A stretch of DNA of 40,155 nt from an archaeon (GCA_002687185.1 NYZO01000045.1:1-40155), one strand, 5' to 3'; positions 10,308 through 19,424 are shown, counted from the stretch's first letter. Made by a program: numbers and translations. Notes: generated by a model from the sequence alone, not told the origin.

Positions 10308-10634
10308 TCAGAGCCGTTCAGTCAGTTCTAGTTCTTTTAGGTGCGGACGTAATCTTTCATTATCCATTAATTGGTTATAAAATCTAACAATCTCTTGCCA
10401 TGCCACAGATGTCCTATCTTGTACATTTTGGACATCGGTGTAAATCTCTGCTAATTCGAGTGCAACTTCTTCCGGATTTGAGAATCCATTAGTGTGCATG
10501 AGTAATTTCTCGGCAGTGTTTCTGATATAAATTTCTTCAGGATTTTCATAGATTGCTTCATTTCCTGGTCTCTTTTTGGTAAATTCTAATAATTCTTGGG
10601 CAATATCTCCAAATTGATTTTCTCTCATGTTCAC
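10308..10634 (-). CDS. Hypothetical protein directly coupled to nusA stop codon
   Basis: GTGA overlap with nusA TGA (or ATG at 10628); paralogous to 10015..10260. Confidence 0.7.
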   Translation of the reverse strand: MNMRENQFGDIAQELLEFTKKRPGNEAIYENPEEIYIRNTAEKLLMHTNGFSNPEEVALELAEIYTDVQNVQDRTSVAWQEIVRFYNQLMDNERLRPHLKELELTERL

Positions 10635-11044
10635 ACAATCTCCACTTCTTCTTTAAAATATTGGTGAAATAATCCTTCAAATTTATCTAAATTTTGTCTA
10701 TTTCGTCCGATCAGCCTAGCTTTGATTTGCGTATCTGTAATAGTCACTTTAATCCCTTTCTCAGACGGTTGAATGGATTGTGCTTTTAGCGGATAGATAA
10801 TGTTTGCAAAAAACACACAAGCGTCCGGATTATACTCGACCACTTTGATACGTTTCTTGCCGATCCTCTCCATCTTCTGGATATTAGCACCGCCTCGACC
10901 GATAGCAAGCCCTGCTTTGCCCTCATCCACTACAAATATCAATTGATTATCTTGTTGTTTAAAACAGTCTCTTGGGTCCACATGTGTAATTCGTGAAAAT
11001 AGTGCGATGCTTGCCATAACGTCTGCTGTATAGGTGCGCTTCAT
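10631..11044 (-). CDS. nusA: Archaeal NusA-like KH-domain transcription termination factor
   Basis: VVDEGKAGLAIGRGGANIQKMERIGKKRIKVVEY KH motif; located between L30e and S12. Confidence 0.93.
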   Translation of the reverse strand: MKRTYTADVMASIALFSRITHVDPRDCFKQQDNQLIFVVDEGKAGLAIGRGGANIQKMERIGKKRIKVVEYNPDACVFFANIIYPLKAQSIQPSEKGIKVTITDTQIKARLIGRNRQNLDKFEGLFHQYFKEEVEIV

Positions 11045-11295
11045 TTTTTTATGCCGATGGCTGAGATCATGTATTGTTTCTTACAGAGCGTGCCAAGCTC
11101 ACGGCTTTTAACACCGCTTTCAACTAGTTTTACGCCGCTTGTTTTGGTATACTGTTCTAAGTCCAGTTTTACGTCCGGTGCAATATTTTCAGCCACATAC
11201 ACAGTCTCAACAGTCCCGTCACGCATCCCTCGTATAACCGCTTTTGTGCCGATAATTATTTTTTTTTGTTTAATAGCTGCAGTTAACTCTTTCAT
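11041..11295 (-). CDS. rpl30e: Ribosomal protein eL30 (L30e), short form
   Basis: KKIIIGTKAVIRGMRDGTVETVYVAENIAPD; position between rpoA'' and nusA. Confidence 0.88.
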   Translation of the reverse strand: MKELTAAIKQKKIIIGTKAVIRGMRDGTVETVYVAENIAPDVKLDLEQYTKTSGVKLVESGVKSRELGTLCKKQYMISAIGIKK

Positions 11296-12437
11296 TTTTT
11301 AGCCTTCTTCTTATCCATTCGCACTACCAGGTCTGGCAAACCTGTTCCTAGCGGTATAGGTTGATTCATCATAACATTCTCAATAACTGAGTTTAGCGGG
11401 TCAATCTCGCCTGTAAGTGACGCGGTCACTAAATGTTTGAGTGGTGTTTCAAAGCTCGCTCGTGCAAGCACAGACGCTTTCTCGCCAGTGATTCCAAACC
11501 GCGTTATTCCTTTGACAGCGCCTTTGGCAGTCATCACGTCTGCAAGCAGCATAATATGGCGAACATCCACATCTAAACCTTGGTTTTGTATAACTTTTTC
11601 TGCTTCTTCCATAATGACTTGTCGTGCAGCTTCGATCCCGTACACTTTGGCTGTTTGGTACAAATCATTTGATCGTGTTCGCATGGTATCCACACCGTCA
11701 ACTTGTAATATATCCTTTAAATTCGACCCTGCTGTAAGGATAATATATTCGTCTCCTTTTTTGAGTGGCAGCACATGCGTAATATTTTTAACTCCGTGTA
11801 CGAACGCTAGTTTAATCTTTTCTTTTAAGTGATATAATTCACCTAACGTTGTTTTGACTTTAGGCTTAATGGCTATCAGCGTCTTAGTTTGGTTGACAAA
11901 TACTCCTCGCACTTTAATCCGGTTAGCAAGAATCATATTACCTTTGATCCCGAACGTTTTTAATTTAGCATGGTCTAATCTTGCTTCTATTCGCATTTTT
12001 GAGGCGTTGATACTAAACCCTTTAACCACTTCTTCGAGTTTAGTCTCTTTGAGTGATACTGCAATTTTTTTGATTGCGTTTGGATTTTTCTTATATTTTG
12101 CTTCAAGGTACACTTCAATCTGCGGTGTTTTCGGCGCTTTTGTAGCATCAAATATCTCGATTAACCGCGGCAACCCTGCTGTAACGCTCATCTCTGACAC
12201 GCCTGCAAAATGGAACACGTTTAGTGTCATTTGCGTGCCGGGCTCGCCAAACGATTCAGCGGTTATTATCCCGATAGCTTCGCCTGGGCTAATCTTTGCT
12301 TTATCGTACGTTTCTGCAAGCAGTGCGTACGCTTTCTTTTTCTCATCCGCTGTAAGTTTTCGTTCTTTGGACAAACTTTCTAGTTCATCTACTAGTTGTT
12401 CTGGCAATGCTGGATAATCTGTTGTTTTAGTGCTCAT
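11292..12437 (-). CDS. rpoA2: DNA-directed RNA polymerase subunit A''
   Basis: PGEAIGIITAESFGEPGTQMTLNVFHFAGVSEMSVTAGLPRLIEIFDATKAPKTP. Confidence 0.98.
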   Translation of the reverse strand: MSTKTTDYPALPEQLVDELESLSKERKLTADEKKKAYALLAETYDKAKISPGEAIGIITAESFGEPGTQMTLNVFHFAGVSEMSVTAGLPRLIEIFDATKAPKTPQIEVYLEAKYKKNPNAIKKIAVSLKETKLEEVVKGFSINASKMRIEARLDHAKLKTFGIKGNMILANRIKVRGVFVNQTKTLIAIKPKVKTTLGELYHLKEKIKLAFVHGVKNITHVLPLKKGDEYIILTAGSNLKDILQVDGVDTMRTRSNDLYQTAKVYGIEAARQVIMEEAEKVIQNQGLDVDVRHIMLLADVMTAKGAVKGITRFGITGEKASVLARASFETPLKHLVTASLTGEIDPLNSVIENVMMNQPIPLGTGLPDLVVRMDKKKAKK

Positions 12438-14998
12438 TTTTTTATACTGTCCAATATACGTTGAATATTAAGTTTCCCGCCCTCAGTTTTTGCAACATCT
12501 AGCGCGTCTTCACCGTACGAGAATTGCATTATCATTTTGTTTGCGTCCCGTACAGTATTATCGTACTCGACTTTTAGGTCTTGCAGTGCGTTAGCAAGCC
12601 TTCTATAAAGGTACCCTGATTTAGGGGTTCGCAGCGCTGTATCCATTAATGAATCTCGTCCTGTCATTGCTGCAAAGAAGAATTCATGCGGTTTGAGCCC
12701 GCTTTTAAATCCGCCTTCAATGAACCCGCGTGCCATAGGGCTCCTGTCTCCTGCCTTAAAATGTGATAGTGTGCGGTTATTATACCCCTCAGATATTCGT
12801 TTCCCTCTCAAAGCTTGTTGTCCAACACATGCAGACATCTGCGTTAGGTTAAGTTTCTTTCCTTTAGCGCCACTCTCGGCCATAATAATAATCGGATTAT
12901 CATGATCTGTTTCTTTAAACACTAGCCCGCCTATAGTATCTCGCACTTTGTTTAGTATTTCAAGTATTTTCATCTCCACACTATCTTCTGGTGTTAATCC
13001 TGGCATAGATTCAAGCTTTCCTTCTTCGAATTGTTGGATAATGTCTTTGACTGCTTTGTTCGCTTTCTTAATCTGCTCTTGCGCTTGGTCTAAAAGCTCT
13101 GATGATATTTCTGAGTCTGCTGTAGTGATCGTAAACCCGGTACGTAGTAATACTTCTGTGCCTAGCCTAAACAGTTTTCCGAGGATAGTGATAGCGCGTT
13201 CATCCCCGTATAGTTTATAGAGCTCACGAATCAAATCTCCGTTATCTTCTCCTATGCTATTTTTGTCTATGATTCCAGATTCAAGGTTGCCTCTCTTAAT
13301 AACTACCCTAGCCTCACCGTCTGAGGATCGTCCTACAAACGAGAAATTTTTTGGCAATACTGAACTAAACACTTCCTTACCTGTAACTGTTGCTCTTTGC
13401 GGTAGCCGTGGCGTTTTCACACCCACACTGTAGAGTAGCTCGCACGCTTTTTCTCTTGTAAACGACAATTTTTTGGTCAATAGATAAATGCCACTGATCG
13501 AGTCTTCTATACAGCCTATTACGTTCAGCCCGTTCTTTGGCGTAATTATTTGCGTTTCAACCGGCATCAAAACTTCTGCTTCTGACCGTGCTTCTTCAGT
13601 TTGTGGTATATGCAAATTCATCTCATCACCATCAAAATCAGCATTATACGGGTTACATATTGCAGGGTTAAGCCTAAACGATTTGCCTGGTAATACGCGT
13701 ACTTTATGCGCCATGATCGACATTCTGTGTAGGCTTGGTTGACGGTTAAAGACTGATATATCCCCATCAATAATGTGTCTTTCTACTATACAGCCTATAG
13801 TTACTTCTTGGAGTAATTGTTCTTTTGTCTCGTCTGTTATGTTACGTTTTTTACCATCTTCAAATATAATATAATTAGCACCCGGATACGATTTAGGTCC
13901 GCGATCGATTAATTTTTTGAGATAATCTATGTTCCATGTTGTTATCATCTCAGGCACTGTTAGTGTCATCGCAATCTTCTTTGGTATGCCTACTTCATTG
14001 AACCCTATTTTCGGGTCTGGTGAGATAACTGTACGTGCTGCAAAGTTCACACGCTTACCTGCTAGGTTATGTCTGAATCTCCCTTCTTTACTTTTTATTC
14101 TCTCCGTAAGCGTCTTAAGCGATTGACCACTGCGGTGTCTTGCTGGCGGCACGTTAGCTAACGTATTATCAAAATAAGTAGTGACATGATACTGTAACAA
14201 TTCCCATAGATCTTCTACAATGATTTCAGGCGCACCGGCGTTAATATTTTCAAATAACCGTTGATTTATACGCACTATGTCTCCTAATTTATGTGTAAGA
14301 TCATCCTCGCTCCTCTCCCCTGTTTCAAGTGTAATAGACGGCCTAACAGTGACTGGCGGGATTGATAAGAGTGTTAGCACTGTCCATTCAGGTCGTGCAA
14401 ATTTCGGGTTAAGTCCAAGCAATAATACATCGTCGTCTGACACACTCTCAAGCCGCGCTCTGACTTCAACCGGGCTAAGATTTTGATTATCTTCAACCAT
14501 GGTCAGCGGTTTATCTAGCTTGACCGGTTTTTGTTCAACTTCACAGTGCGGGCATTTCTTTGCTGTTTTAAGTTTCTTGCTTATCTCTCTCATCTCGCGC
14601 AGCTGTTCTGCAAGCAATACAGGATTATCAGATAAACTATCTTTAAGCTCTTTAATCTTTGCTTCATTGTGTAACACTCGGGCACACTCGCGACATGTTG
14701 ATCTTAATACATGCAAAATAGTGTCCACATATTTGATATGGAGCACAGGCCTTGCAAGCTCAATATTTCCAAAATGCCCTAAACATTCTTTTAATTTTCC
14801 GCCACAGCTTTTGCATCTAAGTCCTGGATCAATGACTCCGAGTCGCACATCCATCAGTCCTCCGTCAACTGGATATCCTTCCTTATCATAGAGTTCTGGT
14901 GTGACTACTTTTGCGAGTGCCATTTTTTTTATTTGATGCGGGCTCATCAGTCCGAACTGAATCTGGCCAATTTTTTTGTGTACGTGATGGTTTATCAT
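12434..14998 (-). CDS. rpoA1: DNA-directed RNA polymerase subunit A'
   Basis: NADFDGDEMNLHIPQ catalytic motif; start refined to MINHHVHKKIGQIQFG just after the B' stop. Confidence 0.98.
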   Translation of the reverse strand: MINHHVHKKIGQIQFGLMSPHQIKKMALAKVVTPELYDKEGYPVDGGLMDVRLGVIDPGLRCKSCGGKLKECLGHFGNIELARPVLHIKYVDTILHVLRSTCRECARVLHNEAKIKELKDSLSDNPVLLAEQLREMREISKKLKTAKKCPHCEVEQKPVKLDKPLTMVEDNQNLSPVEVRARLESVSDDDVLLLGLNPKFARPEWTVLTLLSIPPVTVRPSITLETGERSEDDLTHKLGDIVRINQRLFENINAGAPEIIVEDLWELLQYHVTTYFDNTLANVPPARHRSGQSLKTLTERIKSKEGRFRHNLAGKRVNFAARTVISPDPKIGFNEVGIPKKIAMTLTVPEMITTWNIDYLKKLIDRGPKSYPGANYIIFEDGKKRNITDETKEQLLQEVTIGCIVERHIIDGDISVFNRQPSLHRMSIMAHKVRVLPGKSFRLNPAICNPYNADFDGDEMNLHIPQTEEARSEAEVLMPVETQIITPKNGLNVIGCIEDSISGIYLLTKKLSFTREKACELLYSVGVKTPRLPQRATVTGKEVFSSVLPKNFSFVGRSSDGEARVVIKRGNLESGIIDKNSIGEDNGDLIRELYKLYGDERAITILGKLFRLGTEVLLRTGFTITTADSEISSELLDQAQEQIKKANKAVKDIIQQFEEGKLESMPGLTPEDSVEMKILEILNKVRDTIGGLVFKETDHDNPIIIMAESGAKGKKLNLTQMSACVGQQALRGKRISEGYNNRTLSHFKAGDRSPMARGFIEGGFKSGLKPHEFFFAAMTGRDSLMDTALRTPKSGYLYRRLANALQDLKVEYDNTVRDANKMIMQFSYGEDALDVAKTEGGKLNIQRILDSIKK

Positions 14999-14999
14999 T

Positions 15000-16802
15000 T
15001 TAGTATTTACTCTCCAATCCGAGTCGTGGATAGACTCCAAGCGACTTTAGTTCATCAAGCAATAATTTAAATGCATAACTGACTTCGACTGCTGTTATAT
15101 CCACATTATTACCGCAAGTAGGACAGAATTTTTTATTCCTAAACGTATCAACTACCCCTAGCATTCCACATTTTTCACAAACGTGCACAGTTGTCTTGTC
15201 TGAATCAAACCTCTCTTTTAGCAGCAGTGACGCTCCATGCGCTACAAAACAATCTTTTTCCATCTCTCCAAGTCTTAGCCCGCCACCTTTGCCGCGCCCT
15301 TCAATCGGTTGTCTTGTTAGTAATTGTATCCTACCAGACGCTCTTGCGTGCATTTTGTTTGCCACCATATGTTTGAGCTTCAAATAGTACATGTTTCCTA
15401 TAAATATTTTCGCTTGGTATCTCTCGCCTGTTTGTCCATTATACATTGTTTCAGTACCATTATCTCTAAATCCCATCCCATGCAACATCTCTCTTAGCTC
15501 ATGTTCTGGTTGCGCATCAAATGTTGTCCCGTCTACGTATTCGCCTGTCAGTGCTGCAGTTTTTCCAGCAATGACTTCAATTAGGTGCGACATGGTCATC
15601 CGTGACGGCAATGAATGCGGCGAGAATATTAAATCTGGCGTTACTCCAGACACTGTTATCGGCATATCTTCAGGCGGTACAATTAGTCCTGCCACTCCTT
15701 TTTGCCCGTGCCGCGACGCGAATTTATCTCCAACTTCAACTATTCGCGTGTCTCGAACTCGCACTTGGACAAGCCTGTTCCCTTCTTCATTTTCTGTTAT
15801 AATGGTCATGTCTACAATCCCTAGCTCTCCATGTTTGAGCGCAACCGAGCTTTCACGCCTAATACTTGCTGTGATACTAAAATCACCCATCTCACCTAAG
15901 AATCGTGGCGGCGAAGTTTTGCCTATTATTACGTCTTCTTCACCAAGCTTTGCGCCAGTGTACGCAATCCCATCTTTTTCTAAGTGTCTGTATTCTTGTT
16001 CGGTCCGATATCCTTTAGATTCTTTATCTGGCGTTTTAATATTATCAATAAGCCCTCCACTATAGCGTAACTCTTCTGCTTCATACGGTCTAAAATAAGT
16101 TGACCTTCCAAACCCTCGGTCTATTGAACCTCTATTAAGAATGATTGCGTCTTGCATGTTATACCCTTCATAGCTCATGATCGCAACAACAACATTCTGT
16201 CCGCCCGGATTCTTATCAAAATCGAGTATTTTATGCATAAACGTATTAACAAGCGGTTTTTGTGAGTAATGTAACACGCTCACGTCTGTGTCCATTCGAA
16301 GTAGAAAATTAGACCTATATAATCCTAGCCCTTGTTTTTGTAGTTTGCTTCCTCGAATCATCCTCGACGAGCTACCATAATTTGCATAAGGCACAAGGCT
16401 TGATATTACCCCTAGTATTGTTAGCGGGCTAATCTCAAGGTGCGTATGCTCAGGCGTTAGATCATTCTCGTCTAACGCAATCAAGCTCATCTCTTCCTCA
16501 AGCGCGTCAAGATATTCTACAACTCCCTCAGTTACAAGCTCATCAAACGTAATCTCATCATTTTTCAGTTTAGTAATATGTGCATCAGTCAATTTAGATT
16601 TACCGTTCTCCACTATAATTAAAGGCCTGACTGCTCGTCCTTTGGTAGTTTGCATAAAAATAGCGTCTTGTTTTTGATCCAAGTTAAGGTTAAGTGTGGA
16701 CGGAAATTTCCCTTCACGCCGTTTTTCGATAATCGACTGTATAAATTGGTCTGCGTTCTCGACTGTTCCGATAAATTTCTCGTTCATGAATACGTCAGTC
16801 AT
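15000..16802 (-). CDS. rpoB1: DNA-directed RNA polymerase subunit B'
   Basis: GDKFASRHGQKGVAGLI, GRGKGGGLRLGEMEKDCFVAHGA, C-terminal Zn motif CEKCGMLG...CPTCG. Confidence 0.98.
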   Translation of the reverse strand: MTDVFMNEKFIGTVENADQFIQSIIEKRREGKFPSTLNLNLDQKQDAIFMQTTKGRAVRPLIIVENGKSKLTDAHITKLKNDEITFDELVTEGVVEYLDALEEEMSLIALDENDLTPEHTHLEISPLTILGVISSLVPYANYGSSSRMIRGSKLQKQGLGLYRSNFLLRMDTDVSVLHYSQKPLVNTFMHKILDFDKNPGGQNVVVAIMSYEGYNMQDAIILNRGSIDRGFGRSTYFRPYEAEELRYSGGLIDNIKTPDKESKGYRTEQEYRHLEKDGIAYTGAKLGEEDVIIGKTSPPRFLGEMGDFSITASIRRESSVALKHGELGIVDMTIITENEEGNRLVQVRVRDTRIVEVGDKFASRHGQKGVAGLIVPPEDMPITVSGVTPDLIFSPHSLPSRMTMSHLIEVIAGKTAALTGEYVDGTTFDAQPEHELREMLHGMGFRDNGTETMYNGQTGERYQAKIFIGNMYYLKLKHMVANKMHARASGRIQLLTRQPIEGRGKGGGLRLGEMEKDCFVAHGASLLLKERFDSDKTTVHVCEKCGMLGVVDTFRNKKFCPTCGNNVDITAVEVSYAFKLLLDELKSLGVYPRLGLESKY

Positions 16803-18292
16803 TTTTGTTGCACCCCTTTTAGCCCGTATATCTCAAGCATTTTCCGTATCTTTTCCTCAGACGGTTCAGTCGATGTAATATCGCATAATATTGCTAAATT
16901 TTTCCGCAACCCGATCGGCGTCCCTTCAGGTGTCTCTACAGGCCCTAACCGTCCCCAATGTGTCGGATGAAGTGCTCGTGCTGCAAAATTCTCTTGTGTT
17001 GCGCTAAGCAGTGATACTACCCTTTGTGTGTGCGACATGCTCGCAAGAAAGTTCGTTTTGTCCAAGTTCTGGCTAATACCTTTACGTCCACCAACCCATG
17101 TGCCAGTTGCCATAGCGCTCTTGATACGCGATGTTAATAGATTATCTCGAATAATGATTTTTATCGAATGAAACTTGCCTCGTTTAACAAGCCGTTGAAA
17201 ATTATATAACATGTCTTGTACTAACGCCCGTAGATTCATCCTAAAAAGATCCCCTAACAAATCGCCGCTTAACTTGAGTCGTTTATTTATGTAATGATCT
17301 TTATCTTCTTTGCCAAGCTGTCCGGTCGTTGTCAACCAGAATTTTCTAAGTAGTTTACACAAGGTATGCGCTTTTTGTATTCTTACGTCTTGCGTCATGC
17401 CAATGTGCGGTAGAAGATACCTGTCTAGCATTTCGTCTATTCGTTCTTTCTTTTGATCAAACTGTGCAATCCCAACTATTTTCGCTAATTCCTCGGTTGC
17501 AGCCTCAGCATTTTTTATTTGCGCCATGTTAATTAAATTAACAGTAATCTCATCAAACGTTTTATCATCGCCACAAACTGCCGCCATGATCTCTTTATCT
17601 TTGGTCAATCCTAACGCTTTGATAGCAAGTATAATCGGTATATTTTTAAATCTTGTAAAGCTTAGATGCGTTAATCCATCTTTGAGTTGTGTTATATTAT
17701 GCGGTATCCTGTATGACCCCTGTTCTGCGTATAATTTCCCAATATATTTCTTTGTTGTATTATTTTTCTCAACTACGAACCTGTTTGATGCAAGGTCTTC
17801 GACAACTATTAGGACCCGCTCATTTCCATTAAGAATAAAGTATCCTCCTTTGTCTTGCGGATCTTCTCCTTCAGCTATTCGTTCTTCTTGGTTCATGTTA
17901 TGTAGATGGCAAAATTTGGATCGTACCATGACTGGAATCTTTCCAATTTGCGCTGTGAAAGAATCTCGTTGCACCCCGTCTATGTGCGCGCTCACTTCAA
18001 GGTTGAGCGGGCTTGAATATGTAAGTTTTCTTAACCGTGCTTCTGTAGGATATATGTCTCTAACACTCCCGTCCGCTTCAATAATTTGCGGTTTGCCAAC
18101 AACAATTTTGTTAAGTTTGATCTTGAAATCTTGCACTTCAGGCGGTATGATTGTCGGTATGATGTCTTGTGTTTCATTAACAATTTGCTGCATCATTTTT
18201 TCCATGAAATTATCAAACGATTTTAAGTTTGCTTCAACTATTGAATGCTGATCAAAATATTTTTGGATGATGTGTTGATAATCTTTAACCAT
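16799..18292 (-). CDS. rpoB2: DNA-directed RNA polymerase subunit B''
   Basis: GGYFILNGNERVLIVVEDLASNRF, HPTHWGRLGPVETPEGTPIGLRKNLA. Confidence 0.98.
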   Translation of the reverse strand: MVKDYQHIIQKYFDQHSIVEANLKSFDNFMEKMMQQIVNETQDIIPTIIPPEVQDFKIKLNKIVVGKPQIIEADGSVRDIYPTEARLRKLTYSSPLNLEVSAHIDGVQRDSFTAQIGKIPVMVRSKFCHLHNMNQEERIAEGEDPQDKGGYFILNGNERVLIVVEDLASNRFVVEKNNTTKKYIGKLYAEQGSYRIPHNITQLKDGLTHLSFTRFKNIPIILAIKALGLTKDKEIMAAVCGDDKTFDEITVNLINMAQIKNAEAATEELAKIVGIAQFDQKKERIDEMLDRYLLPHIGMTQDVRIQKAHTLCKLLRKFWLTTTGQLGKEDKDHYINKRLKLSGDLLGDLFRMNLRALVQDMLYNFQRLVKRGKFHSIKIIIRDNLLTSRIKSAMATGTWVGGRKGISQNLDKTNFLASMSHTQRVVSLLSATQENFAARALHPTHWGRLGPVETPEGTPIGLRKNLAILCDITSTEPSEEKIRKMLEIYGLKGVQQK

Positions 18293-18541
18293 TTAGATGA
18301 CCTCGCGATAGAACGGCGCATGTTTTGCTGTTTTGCTTTTTCGAAATATTTTAATGACATCTCCGGGTATAGCTTTCAACCCTTTGATTGCCGGATCATT
18401 CTTTAGAATCTTTGGTAATTGTACTGATGAAACATTATACGTTTTTAGAATTTCGCCTTTCTCTTCTTCAGTCAGTTTAAGATGCTTGGGCACTAAGACG
18501 TGCTTAACTGTCTCGATTTTGACTGGTTGCTTTTTCTTCAT
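18293..18541 (-). CDS. rpoH: DNA-directed RNA polymerase subunit H (Rpo5)
   Basis: HVLVPKHLKLTEEEKGEILKTYNVSSVQLPKILKNDPAIKGLKAIPGDVIKIFRKSKTAKHAPFYREVI; start at ATG 18541 since the upstream extension of the listed ORF is the tRNA-Lys gene. Confidence 0.95.
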   Translation of the reverse strand: MKKKQPVKIETVKHVLVPKHLKLTEEEKGEILKTYNVSSVQLPKILKNDPAIKGLKAIPGDVIKIFRKSKTAKHAPFYREVI

Positions 18542-18561
18542 TTTTTGTTGTTGGTGTGGTG

Positions 18562-18650
18562 TGGGCCGGACGGGACTTTCAACGGACGTTTTTGAACCCG
18601 CGACACCCAGGTTAAAAGCCTGATGCTCTACCAAGCTGAGCTACCGGCCC
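18562..18650 (-). tRNA. tRNA-Lys(UUU) with a 15-nt insertion (predicted BHB intron) in the T-loop
   Basis: GGGCCGG...CCGGCCC acceptor (7 bp), D-stem GCTC/GAGC, anticodon loop CTTTTAA, T-stem GCGGG/CCCGT enclosing 22-nt TTCAAAAACGTCCGTTGAAAGT; 89 nt minus 15 = 74 nt. Confidence 0.93.
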
Positions 18651-18653
18651 AAA

Positions 18654-18746
18654 CGCCCTAGCCGGGAATTGAACCCGGGTCACAGCCTCGACAGGGCCGT
18701 ATGATTGGTCAAAGCATTGCTTTTTGAACCACTACACTACTAGGGC
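18654..18746 (-). tRNA. tRNA-Asp(GUC) with ~20-nt insertion in the D-loop
   Basis: GCCCTAG...CTAGGGC acceptor, anticodon loop CTGTCGA, T-arm CCGGG TTCAATT CCCGG, discriminator G; 93 nt with TTCAAAAAGCAATGCTTTGA extra in the D-loop. Confidence 0.92.
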
Positions 18747-18781
18747 AATATTACTTATTTTGTCTAGATACTTCTGGCAGA

Positions 18782-18789
18782 TTATATAA
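18782..18789 (-). promoter_or_regulatory. TATA box for the tRNA-Asp/tRNA-Lys (and possibly rpo) transcription unit
   Basis: TTATATAA, predicted TSS ~18758, 12 nt before the tRNA-Asp 5' end. Confidence 0.5.
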
Positions 18790-18905
18790 TGCCTTCTAGA
18801 AAAATAACCGTTTACCACGACCGAAATGGTTAAGTAGTTCTATTTAAAGTTTTTGGTGTTTCGGTGTTTTTGCTCAAAACCTAAATTAGCTCTTTTTTCC
18901 ATTTT

Positions 18906-19424
18906 TCAGCCATTTTTCGTGATTTTTTCAAGCTTAATCTTACACACGTTCGGCCTTGTTAGTAGGAACGCTGAAACGGTTAGTAGTACTCCTGACAAAA
19001 TTTGTATCTCAATCCCATACAATGGCAAACTTGATAGACTGGCGGTGACTCCAAAGAATCCTAAGAACGCTGGAAACAGACCTACAAAACAGCTTGGGCA
19101 CGCTCCAGCAAGCAGCCCTCCAAACACTCCAATCCCTGCTATGCCTCCTTGTTTCTGGATGCTAGTTATTTGTTTTAGTTCCTTGTATTTGATGACTACA
19201 AGTGATACGTTAAGTGCCACAAGGAGTGCTGTAATCAAGCTAAATGCTACGAACGGTATTACAATCCACAAATTATTTTGAAAGAGCGTCGGTATGGTCA
19301 CATATATTTGGTTGATGATTGTATTAATACCAATATAAGCGAAAAAAACAAAAAAAAAAAGATAAACATACGGTTTTGTTATGGTCGCCTGTTTTATTTT
19401 ATTCAACCGTTGTGTGTTTATCAT
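18906..19424 (-). CDS. Polytopic membrane protein with GACPSC motif (redox-associated candidate)
   Basis: 4-5 TM helices, GGLLAGACPSCFVGLFPAFLGFFG; 20 nt downstream of the DsbA-like gene. Confidence 0.6.
   Translation of the reverse strand: MINTQRLNKIKQATITKPYVYLFFFVFFAYIGINTIINQIYVTIPTLFQNNLWIVIPFVAFSLITALLVALNVSLVVIKYKELKQITSIQKQGGIAGIGVFGGLLAGACPSCFVGLFPAFLGFFGVTASLSSLPLYGIEIQILSGVLLTVSAFLLTRPNVCKIKLEKITKNG

Noticed and set aside
11437-18251. Many + strand ORFs of 60-241 aa opposite rpo genes
   Set aside because: Antisense shadows of strongly conserved RNAP genes
18542-18634. N-terminal extension of the rpoH ORF (MVEHQAFNLGVAGSKTS...)
   Set aside because: It is translation of the tRNA-Lys gene; the real start is ATG 18541
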